A stretch of DNA of 6,416 nucleotides, taken from positions 6,613 to 13,028 of the forward strand of contig JAHDCN010000049.1 of NCBI GenBank assembly GCA_020629815.1, in the 5' to 3' direction. The DNA is from Verrucomicrobiota bacterium (GTDB lineage: Bacteria; Verrucomicrobiota; Verrucomicrobiia; Verrucomicrobiales; DEV007). The number at the start of each line of letters is the position of its first letter. Position 1 is the first letter of the stretch. The position numbers and the translations under genes are program-made. The notes under the pieces are model-generated. The model saw only the letters and a program-made list of their open reading frames with translations. It was not told where the DNA came from and ran no database searches. This document shows, piece after piece, positions 1 to 5,696 of this stretch.

Positions 1-876
1 CTCACAATTCGACGCCCCTCCACTAAAAAGCTGGAGGAGTTCGAAGTGGTGCGTGAGGTCATCAAGCAGGAATCAGTGAAGGATATTATGATTCTTGATC
101 CCAAACTGACGGCTCCCTACAAGATGGGCTATGCAAGAATTCTTCAATTCAGCGAGCCGACAGCAAAAGAATTGGCTGATGGACTCGATAAACTCGAACA
201 ACAGGGCATGGATGCGTTCGTTCTCGACATGCGTAACAATCCGGGTGGTTTGCTTCGTTCCGCGATCGACGTTTGTGGTGAGTTTGTGAAAGCCGGAACG
301 ATGGTTTTGACGACCGAAGGAAAACCCGGCTCAGGTGAAGTGAAGGTTTATCGGACCAAGGCAGCGAACAAGCGCCGAGATCGCGATTATCCGCTCGCTA
401 TTTTGGTCAATCACTCCTCTGCCAGTGGCTCTGAGGTGGTTGCCGGCGCTCTGCAGGATTTAAAGCGTTGCATCGTTGTTGGTGAAACAACTTTTGGAAA
501 GGGTTCCGTGCAGTCGATTCTTCCAATTGGTAAGGGTAAGGCAATTAGAATGACGACAGCGAAATACTACACGCCCAGTCACCGAACCATCCACGAAAAC
601 GGGGTAGACCCTAATATCGTCGCTACCCTGACACCTGCTCAGGAGAAGCAATTAGGAGAATGGTTTAGCCGACACACCATGAGTCCGGAAAACCGAAAAA
701 AAGCAGAACAATTCGAAGATCCACAACTCACCCGAGCCGTTGATGCGATGAAAGGCGCTTTGGTTTATTCAAACTTGAGAAATGGTGAAACTACGGAAGT
801 CGTTTCCATAGAGAAGGAAGAAGCTACCGAAGAAGCACCGGAGTCCAAACCAGACGGATCGGAAGGTAATGAGTGA
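1..876 (+). CDS. Carboxy-terminal processing protease (S41 family), 3' part; 5' end lies outside the window
   Basis: This is a serine protease of the CtpA/Prc type, which in other bacteria trims or degrades envelope proteins from their C-terminus in the periplasm. The frame is open from base 1, so the GTG at 46 is an internal codon. Visible are 291 residues. Residues 1 to about 27 look like the end of a PDZ domain. The peptidase core follows, with the DMRNNPGG motif at bases 226-249, the SSASGSE motif whose third Ser (codon 424-426) is the expected nucleophile, and FGKGSVQ with the expected general-base Lys (codon 499-501). The 25-residue Ser-Lys distance matches E. coli Prc as I recall it, so the enzyme should be active. 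The tail after about residue 260 is acidic, low complexity and probably disordered. The signal peptide and most of the PDZ domain would lie upstream. The stop overlaps the start of tsaD, suggesting co-transcription. The family call is firm; the exact subtype is not. Confidence 0.95.
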   Translation, partial: LTIRRPSTKKLEEFEVVREVIKQESVKDIMILDPKLTAPYKMGYARILQFSEPTAKELADGLDKLEQQGMDAFVLDMRNNPGGLLRSAIDVCGEFVKAGTMVLTTEGKPGSGEVKVYRTKAANKRRDRDYPLAILVNHSSASGSEVVAGALQDLKRCIVVGETTFGKGSVQSILPIGKGKAIRMTTAKYYTPSHRTIHENGVDPNIVATLTPAQEKQLGEWFSRHTMSPENRKKAEQFEDPQLTRAVDAMKGALVYSNLRNGETTEVVSIEKEEATEEAPESKPDGSEGNE

Positions 877-1915
877 GCACGAAGTGCCGTCACTCATTCT
901 GGCAATTGAAACCTCCTGTGATGAAACCGCCGTAGCAGTGTGCTCTGTTGACGGCGAAGTTGTCATCAGCAAAGTGGCGTCACAGATCGACATTCACGCT
1001 CCGCACGGCGGAGTTGTTCCTGAACTTGCGTCGCGCAATCACAACAATACCCTCAGGCCACTGATTGAGCAGACGCTTGCGGAAGCTGGCTTGGTTCTAG
1101 AGGATTTCGCTGCGGTTGCGGCAACCTCCGGGCCTGGACTTGCCAGCTCTCTATTGATTGGCGACACCACTGCTAAAGCAATCGCACTTGGTCTGAATAA
1201 GCCATTCTATTCCGTCAATCATATCGAAGGTCACTTACTTTCCCCTTTTATCGGTTCGCCCCAAGTCGAAGGCAATATTTCTCTTGTGGTTAGCGGTGGC
1301 CATACCCAAATCGTGCAAGTGAAGGGTGTGAATGACTACCGAATCCTTGGTTCAACTCTCGATGATGCAGCCGGGGAAGCTTTTGATAAGGTAGGCAAAA
1401 TGCTGGGCCTCCCCTATCCTGGCGGACCGGAGATCGACCGAAGGGCACCATTCGGAAATCCGAAGGCGTTCGATTTTCCGCGGAGCATGAAAAACAGTGG
1501 TGACTTCCGCTTTAGCTTCAGCGGCATCAAGACCTCCGTATTTTATTGTCTGGAAAAGTTATCCGACCCACCCAATGAAGAGACGATCAATGACATTTGC
1601 GCCTCGTTTCAAGCTGCTGTTGTAGAAATTTTGACAATCAAGACCGTCGCTGCGGCAAAACAAACCGGGGAAAACGTTGTCACCGTAAGTGGCGGTGTCA
1701 GTTGTAACCGCGGGTTACGGGCCAGTTTGGAAAGAGCTGCCAATTCTGAATCTTTGAATCTGGTTCTGGCGGAACCCGGCTTTTCCACCGACAACGCAGC
1801 AATGATTGCTTACACAGCTGCGATGCACGCGCGAAATGACATTCCTCCTTCTCCTTTGGATCAGGACATTGACCCCAATTTGCGGCTTTCAGAGATTACC
1901 TCATCACTTCTTTGA
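869..1915 (+). CDS. tsaD: tRNA N6-adenosine threonylcarbamoyltransferase TsaD
   Basis: TsaD transfers the threonylcarbamoyl group from threonylcarbamoyl-AMP to A37 of tRNAs that read ANN codons, working in the cytoplasm with TsaB and TsaE. The 348-residue length is normal for the family. The ASKHA-fold N-terminus starts with LAIETSCDET (residues 11-20). GGVVPELASR is at 47-56. The metal-binding HxxxH is His118/His122 in NHIEGH. SGGHTQ is at 142-147, DDAAGEAFDK at 165-174, FSFSGIKT at 215-222 and SGGVSCNRGLR at 274-284. STDNAAMIAYT near 306-316 supplies the expected metal-ligand Asp308. No key residue is missing. The ATG at 869 sits inside the end of the protease gene (ATGAGTGA), with GGAAGG at 861-866 only two bases upstream, so translational coupling is likely. 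Its 3' end overlaps the convergent membrane-protein gene by 12 bases. TsaB and TsaE are not encoded in this window. Confidence 0.97.
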   Translation: MSEHEVPSLILAIETSCDETAVAVCSVDGEVVISKVASQIDIHAPHGGVVPELASRNHNNTLRPLIEQTLAEAGLVLEDFAAVAATSGPGLASSLLIGDTTAKAIALGLNKPFYSVNHIEGHLLSPFIGSPQVEGNISLVVSGGHTQIVQVKGVNDYRILGSTLDDAAGEAFDKVGKMLGLPYPGGPEIDRRAPFGNPKAFDFPRSMKNSGDFRFSFSGIKTSVFYCLEKLSDPPNEETINDICASFQAAVVEILTIKTVAAAKQTGENVVTVSGGVSCNRGLRASLERAANSESLNLVLAEPGFSTDNAAMIAYTAAMHARNDIPPSPLDQDIDPNLRLSEITSSLL

Positions 1916-2329
1916 GGAATACTTCCCCAGCTGACCGGTGAGCCAAATAAAAATCGCACCGACACAAAGGAGAAAGGGCCCTTCCAACAGAATCCACCAA
2001 AGTGGAAGTCCTTCGTGGATATCGATAGCAAGGAAAACGGCACCCATAGCGGGGAACAACCAACGATACACCCGCAGCAAAGGACGATAGTAGTTCAGAT
2101 CTGTGGAAACAATCCAGAGATGAATCCCGAGGACTCCATAAAATAGACAAAGCGAGCGACTCAGGTAGCCTGCCACCGGCGCCTGCGGCATTTCACCAAG
2201 ACCAATCTGCTTGTGAATCCCGGAAATCAAACCTTCCGGCATCACCAGAAATACCAGCGCCAGGAGCGCATTGATACTCAACAGGCGCAGGATAAATATG
2301 ATCGATTTCTCAGCGGTAGAGGCCTTCAT
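1904..2329 (-). CDS. Small four-helix membrane protein of unknown function
   Basis: This 141-residue protein has no function I can assign. Four hydrophobic stretches are visible, at about residues 10-30, 56-76, 86-104 and 108-130, so it should be an integral inner-membrane protein, with a basic C-terminal tail (GKYSSKK). Polar or charged residues inside the hydrophobic part include the segment GYLSRSLCLFYG (54-65) and acidic residues around DIHEGLPLWW and LLEGPF (103-118). I recall similar small proteins with this motif order from Verrucomicrobiota and Planctomycetota, all uncharacterised. The ATG at 2327-2329 is the only reasonable start, because an in-frame stop lies seven codons upstream. 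An AAGGA abuts the start with almost no spacing, so initiation may be weak. The gene lies 76 bases after the 652-residue gene on the same strand and may be co-transcribed with it. Its 3' end overlaps tsaD. Hydrophobicity pattern and gene packing support a real gene. Confidence 0.82.
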   Translation of the reverse strand: MKASTAEKSIIFILRLLSINALLALVFLVMPEGLISGIHKQIGLGEMPQAPVAGYLSRSLCLFYGVLGIHLWIVSTDLNYYRPLLRVYRWLFPAMGAVFLAIDIHEGLPLWWILLEGPFLLCVGAIFIWLTGQLGKYSSKK

Positions 2330-2405
2330 TCCTTGGGCACAGAACCATCAATTAGTATGAAAAAATCCGTTAGTCCAGAATGCGTTTGTTCGGCCCGCAA
2401 AATCC

Positions 2406-4364
2406 TCATTGAGAAGTGATTCTGGCACGCAAGCCCTTCATTTCTTCCGATTTTGCCTCGATCTCACGCGCTTTTTGCCTCGCCGTTGAGGTGGTCTTAT
2501 TTGTCAGGCCGAGAAACTCTGTCGCTATCTCCAACAAATCCTCGGCTTTGCTGACATACGCCCGTGCTGCTTGTGGCACGCTCGACCGCATTTTTACCAA
2601 CGCCTGATCAGCCGCATCTGCCTCGCTTTTCAATAAATTGAGATCCAAATCGAAAGGAGATTCGGTACCCAGCTCCGCATAAGGTAAGATCAACTCGTCG
2701 ATCGAATCGAGCGCCTGGGTTACCAGTTCTGCCTGATCTTTCGGAACCGGTACTCCAGTAGAACTGTCCCCGGATTGTTCAGCCACCGACTTGCCGTAGG
2801 CCATCATCAAACGAGCCGACATATGATTAGGAAACGCATCGACAATACCTTTCAGTCTCTCCTGCACTTTGACATTCGAAGCCAGTTCCTGAGCTGGCAT
2901 TCGAGCTAACACATCACCTATTTCATCGAATGCCGCCGCGGCCGCTTCCATCTGTTTTCGATTTGGCTCGCTTTGCAGAGAAGTCAATTCACTTAGATTC
3001 TGAAAAGAGATCAATTGCGGCTTCAAAATCTTCTTCAGCTCATTAGTCTCGGACAACTTTTCCAGAAAGGCGGGGTAGTTGTCTGCAGGAAGCGCGTGAA
3101 AACGAATCCCGGGTAACGCTGTCATTTTCGAAAGCCCCTCCCACAAATCCTCACTGACCCGAAACTTTTCGCGTGCTTCGGAACGAGTGTCTGGAGCAAA
3201 CTCCCCGGAAATTGCGAAATCGGGTTCAGGCTCACGGCCGGAAAATATCGAATTTACAGCAGTGACACCGGCGACGGAACTCTTCACGCGGAAGTCTTCG
3301 GTACTAATCTCTTCTGACGGTCGAAAGGTGAAGTCCGCCATCTTTTGGAATGGCCATCTTGGATTTTCCCGACGGGAGTAGCGGAAGATTTCCCGAAATG
3401 ATTCGAATACCGCTGCTGCGTCGGAAGCCCGTTGGAGTCGCATCTCAAAAGGCCGGGTCGTCGTACCTCCATCGCCCCCCCGGAAGCTACCAAATTGCTC
3501 AACCTCACTGGCGTTCGCATCCCTCGCAACAACCAGCAATTTTCCAGCAACATAGTTGCCAACTGAAGCGCTTTCATCAGTTACTAGGCGACCCAATGTC
3601 GGCACGGTCACTTGTGACAAGGCTATCTCTGAACGCGGGCCATTATCCCGATCAGAGGGCCCGCCTTTTTTTGGTGCTGGAAGCTTTTCCGAAAATGGGT
3701 TCATACCTTTCGGCCCTTTCTTTCCAGGTGAGGGAGGTGCCGGTTTACTGCCCATATTCGAGAGAAGCTCACGAACCCGTTTCGTGCTTACATTAGAACT
3801 CTCCTGAAGCGATACAAAACGGTTCCACGGCAAGGCTTTACCATCGGTCAGGTTACTAAAACGCTGAAGAGATTCCAGAGGAGGAGACGGGTGCATCGTG
3901 AGCGCAAGATCCAACAGATAGGGTGCCAACTTTGCTTCTTCGGGCTCAGGGTTTCCCTCCAGAAGCTTCGTTCCGCTGTTCCAAAGTTGATTTGCTACGG
4001 TAGTTGCGCTGTCAAACATTCCCGTCTGGTCGGGGAAATCTCCACTCATCAAAGCCTCATGGGCTTTTCTGGCCCCGGAATGTAGAGGATTAAGCTGTAA
4101 TGCTATGGCGATTGCTTTCTCCCGCAAATCAGAATCGACCAAGCGGCTTTCCTTGAAATTACAGGCAACCGCCGTCAGCGCCGCCATGAGTGTATCCTCC
4201 TCGTTCTCTTCGAGAAATAAACCGTCAGAAGAGAAAACCTTAACACCAAAATTGGGCGGATCGTAGGAGAGTCCTGCTGTTGCAAAGCTCAACAGCATAA
4301 GTGCCGGAAACGTAATTCGGCATACGAGTCTATTAGTTGAACTTGGCTGGAGAAATGTCTTCAC
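2406..4364 (-). CDS. Exported protein with a degenerate Lon-like (S16) domain, function unknown
   Basis: Seen: 652 residues. The start is GTG at 4362-4364, preceded by AAAGGGAG four bases upstream. The N-terminus looks like a Sec signal peptide, with hydrophobic residues about 18-33 and cleavage likely near ATA-G or GLS-Y (residues 28-34). Residues about 55-185 are helical and TPR-like (for example LQLNPLHSGARKA). Residues 203-245 form a Pro/Gly/Lys-rich, probably disordered linker. Residues about 272-465 follow the layout of a Lon protease domain: GKLLVVA (274-280), a helix (about 315-332), ADFTFRP (343-349), VAGVTAVNSIFSGREP (364-379), DFAISGEF (382-389), then GIRFHALP (419-426). The C-terminal third is helical, with a possible coiled coil at about 625-650. 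Known: active Lon has Ser in GPSAG and Lys in GGLKEK. Here the aligned positions are Val364 and about Glu409, so peptidase activity is doubtful. Inferred: an exported pseudoprotease or scaffold. Without the Lon resemblance it would be a plain hypothetical protein. Confidence 0.85.
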   Translation of the reverse strand: MKTFLQPSSTNRLVCRITFPALMLLSFATAGLSYDPPNFGVKVFSSDGLFLEENEEDTLMAALTAVACNFKESRLVDSDLREKAIAIALQLNPLHSGARKAHEALMSGDFPDQTGMFDSATTVANQLWNSGTKLLEGNPEPEEAKLAPYLLDLALTMHPSPPLESLQRFSNLTDGKALPWNRFVSLQESSNVSTKRVRELLSNMGSKPAPPSPGKKGPKGMNPFSEKLPAPKKGGPSDRDNGPRSEIALSQVTVPTLGRLVTDESASVGNYVAGKLLVVARDANASEVEQFGSFRGGDGGTTTRPFEMRLQRASDAAAVFESFREIFRYSRRENPRWPFQKMADFTFRPSEEISTEDFRVKSSVAGVTAVNSIFSGREPEPDFAISGEFAPDTRSEAREKFRVSEDLWEGLSKMTALPGIRFHALPADNYPAFLEKLSETNELKKILKPQLISFQNLSELTSLQSEPNRKQMEAAAAAFDEIGDVLARMPAQELASNVKVQERLKGIVDAFPNHMSARLMMAYGKSVAEQSGDSSTGVPVPKDQAELVTQALDSIDELILPYAELGTESPFDLDLNLLKSEADAADQALVKMRSSVPQAARAYVSKAEDLLEIATEFLGLTNKTTSTARQKAREIEAKSEEMKGLRARITSQ

Positions 4365-4367
4365 TGC

Positions 4368-4376
4368 GCTCCCTTT
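4368..4376 (-). promoter_or_regulatory. Ribosome binding site that supports a GTG start
   Basis: Read on the minus strand, AAAGGGAG is followed by CGCA and then the GTG at 4362-4364. This is the clearest Shine-Dalgarno sequence in the window and it fixes the start of the 652-residue gene, whose first residues then form a good signal peptide. The next in-frame start candidates lie within or after that signal peptide and would destroy it. Confidence 0.7.
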
Positions 4377-4387
4377 TCGAGTCGGAG

Positions 4388-4414
4388 AGTATCATTCAGG
4401 CAAACAGGTGTCTA
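4388..4414 (-). promoter_or_regulatory. Weak candidate promoter for the 652-residue gene
   Basis: On the minus strand, TAGACA (4409-4414) matches the -35 consensus at five of six positions. It is followed after 15 bases by GATACT (4388-4393), which matches the -10 consensus at four of six. The spacer is shorter than the preferred 17 bases, so this is only a candidate. It would place transcription start about 15 to 20 bases upstream of the GTG codon, leaving room for the AAAGGGAG ribosome binding site. Confidence 0.25.
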
Positions 4415-4426
4415 TTCAGCAATTCA

Positions 4427-4440
4427 ATTTTCAAGAAAAT
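4427..4440. repeat. Short palindrome ATTTTC-AA-GAAAAT in the divergent intergenic region
   Basis: Two perfect 6-base inverted arms are separated by AA. The element is about 60 bases from the GTG start on the left and about 115 bases from the ATG start on the right. Its symmetry and place between divergent genes would suit the operator of a dimeric regulator. A palindrome of this length in AT-rich DNA can also arise by chance, and there is no second copy nearby to support it. Confidence 0.35.
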
Positions 4441-4494
4441 CATCTCTTTGGTTCAAATACCTGATTTCAAACAACAAAGAGGCATCAATTTCTC

Positions 4495-4523
4495 TTGAAG
4501 ATCGCGCCCATATGATTCACAAT
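4495..4523 (+). promoter_or_regulatory. Weak candidate promoter for the GYF_2/PH gene
   Basis: TTGAAG (4495-4500) and CACAAT (4518-4523) are separated by 17 bases, and each matches the sigma70 consensus at four of six positions. A second -10-like element, TATGAT (4511-4516), matches better but has no -35 partner at the right distance. Either would give a short leader, which fits the lack of a Shine-Dalgarno sequence before the ATG at 4556. Confidence 0.25.
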
Positions 4524-4555
4524 GTAAATACATTAACACAACCACAATTACCCAG

Positions 4556-5164
4556 ATGAGCAATACTACCGAGACTGCGGAAGCCGACACTGGTCAGAAT
4601 ATCAGCTTTTCCGTTCTCCGCCGCGATTCAGAGACACCTATCGGACCAATTAGCGATTCCGAGATTCTGCAGATGCTCAATGAAAACAAACTGTCTCCCG
4701 AGGATTACGTATTTTTCGATGGCATGACCGAATGGAAGCCGTTAAGCGAGGTGTTCGTAATTGAAGAACAAATCAGTCACTTTGTCGATGACGGTCAGGA
4801 CAAAGGCCGCGTCGGGCACATTTTCCGTGAAGTCTCGAATATTCTGACAGAGGGAGACGATATCTACTACATCGCGATACAGGAAAGAGCTGGAATCCTA
4901 AGTAAGGCAAAAGCAGGGGTAGTATTAACCGGAAAATACATTTTCATCGTCAGAGAGATTCGTACCGGTTGGGAAATTGAATCCCACCAGTGGCAGCATG
5001 TTAGCAATACCCTGATGCGCGATGAAGGAAAGGGGCTCGGGGTCTTCTCTGTTCTACTCGACCTGGAGAAAAAGATCGATGTGCCGCACATCCCACTGAA
5101 GCAACTCCGCCGGCTGTTCCAGCTCTCCCAGGAAATGCGGGAGATGGAAGTAGCGATGGACTAG
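4556..5164 (+). CDS. GYF_2 (DUF4339) plus bacterial PH-like domain protein, function unknown
   Basis: Seen: 202 residues with no signal peptide or membrane segment, so it is cytoplasmic. After a polar N-terminal tail, residues about 17-68 form a GYF_2-type module: IGPISDSEILQML (29-41), then LSPEDYVFFDGMTEWKPL (46-63), including the typical Gly-Pro and Glu-Trp-Lys-Pro-Leu. Residues about 84-195 resemble a bacterial PH-like domain: strand-rich, with GVVLTGKYIFIVRE (121-134) and a closing helix (about 181-197). Known: GYF_2 modules are thought to bind partner proteins, often through proline-rich segments, and PH-like folds in bacteria serve as binding scaffolds. Inferred: an adaptor rather than an enzyme. 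The ATG at 4556 has no Shine-Dalgarno sequence, and no better in-frame start precedes it. It faces the exported 652-residue gene across a shared intergenic region and lies 46 bases before the thioesterase gene. The GYF_2 call is firm; the PH-like call is moderate. Confidence 0.88.
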   Translation: MSNTTETAEADTGQNISFSVLRRDSETPIGPISDSEILQMLNENKLSPEDYVFFDGMTEWKPLSEVFVIEEQISHFVDDGQDKGRVGHIFREVSNILTEGDDIYYIAIQERAGILSKAKAGVVLTGKYIFIVREIRTGWEIESHQWQHVSNTLMRDEGKGLGVFSVLLDLEKKIDVPHIPLKQLRRLFQLSQEMREMEVAMD

Positions 5165-5210
5165 CTCTGTTCTTGTTTACAAGCTTCCGATTACTGTCAT
5201 CTTGGCAGTG

Positions 5211-5696
5211 ATGAGCGAGCAACCGCAGCATCGTTTTCTGTTTCGCCGTAGAGTGGAATTTGCCGATACCGACGTAGCTGGTATTATGCATTTTTCCAAT
5301 TTCTTCCGATTCATGGAGGTCGCAGAACATGCGTTCTACCGACACTTGGGATTCTCTGTACACCCGTTTCTTTCCGGAAAAGGGTCCCGCGACAGCCCAG
5401 ACCATGTCGGCTGGCCACGTGTTCACGCTTCTGCTGATTATAAGCAACCGTTGCGTTTCGAAGAAGAAGTAGAGATCGAACTGCTCATCGAAGAAATACG
5501 GACACGAACGGTTCATTATTACTTTCGGTTCTGGAAGAATCCTGATTCGTCAGATCAAAAATCAGTTGCCGCTACAGGCCGATTCACCGTGGTCTGCGTT
5601 TCCTTCGATCAGGAGACTCGGAAAATGAAAGCTGTTCCCATACCCGAGAATGTTCGGATGAAGATCAGCGAAGCTCCAGGCGAAAAAATTGATTAG
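5211..5696 (+). CDS. Acyl-CoA thioesterase, hotdog fold (4-hydroxybenzoyl-CoA thioesterase/YbgC-like)
   Basis: This cytoplasmic enzyme should hydrolyse an acyl-CoA to the free acid and CoA; the substrate cannot be told from sequence. The 161 residues carry the family signature VEFADTDVAGIMHFSNFFRF (15-34) followed by MEVAEHAFYRHLG, where Asp21 aligns with the catalytic Asp of Pseudomonas 4-hydroxybenzoyl-CoA thioesterase. VHASADYKQPLRFEEEVEIE and the later FTVVCVSFD strand complete the hotdog sheet. The length is somewhat above the usual 130-150 residues because of a short insertion after the long helix and a C-terminal tail. ATG at 5211 is preferred. An in-frame TTG (5202) and GTG (5208) just upstream have no better ribosome binding site. 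No clear Shine-Dalgarno sequence is present. The gene follows the GYF_2/PH gene by 46 bases without a terminator and may be co-transcribed. It ends convergently with manA, overlapping by 4 bases. Confidence 0.92.
   Translation: MSEQPQHRFLFRRRVEFADTDVAGIMHFSNFFRFMEVAEHAFYRHLGFSVHPFLSGKGSRDSPDHVGWPRVHASADYKQPLRFEEEVEIELLIEEIRTRTVHYYFRFWKNPDSSDQKSVAATGRFTVVCVSFDQETRKMKAVPIPENVRMKISEAPGEKID

Larger units (their letters stand above)
4365..4555. promoter_or_regulatory. Divergent intergenic region between the 652-residue gene and the GYF_2/PH gene
   Basis: These 191 bases must hold the promoters of both flanking genes, which are read outward from it. The stretch 4420-4555 is visibly richer in A and T than the coding sequence on either side. 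It contains a 14-base palindrome (4427-4440) and weak sigma70-like elements on both strands. No RNA gene, riboswitch or terminator is recognisable. No substantial reading frame fills it. Confidence 0.6.

Noticed and set aside
46..48. GTG as the start of the protease gene
   Set aside because: The frame is open to base 1 and the upstream codons continue the PDZ-type sequence, so this is an internal Val codon of a gene cut by the window edge.
2360..2366. A-run (T-run on the minus strand) after the 652-residue gene, as a terminator
   Set aside because: No stable GC-rich hairpin precedes it on the minus strand, so termination between the two minus-strand genes is not supported.
3350..3796. 148-codon plus-strand open frame
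   Set aside because: It lies wholly inside and antisense to the 652-residue gene, which has a ribosome binding site, a signal peptide and a domain pattern. The translated product has no recognisable features.
4522..4527. ATGTAA minimal start-stop upstream of the GYF_2/PH gene
   Set aside because: A six-base match is expected by chance in AT-rich DNA, and there is no ribosome binding site or other sign of a regulatory upstream frame.
5172..5183. CTTGT-TT-ACAAG inverted repeat between the GYF_2/PH and thioesterase genes, as a terminator
   Set aside because: The stem has only five pairs, the loop is two bases and no T-run follows, so it cannot act as an intrinsic terminator.
5202..5204. TTG as the start of the thioesterase gene
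   Set aside because: It adds only three residues that match nothing in the family and has no better ribosome binding site than the ATG at 5211.
5001..5516. 171-codon minus-strand open frame
   Set aside because: It runs antisense across the ends of two well-supported genes (GYF_2/PH and thioesterase), and its product is low-quality, Arg/Ser-rich sequence with no family features.
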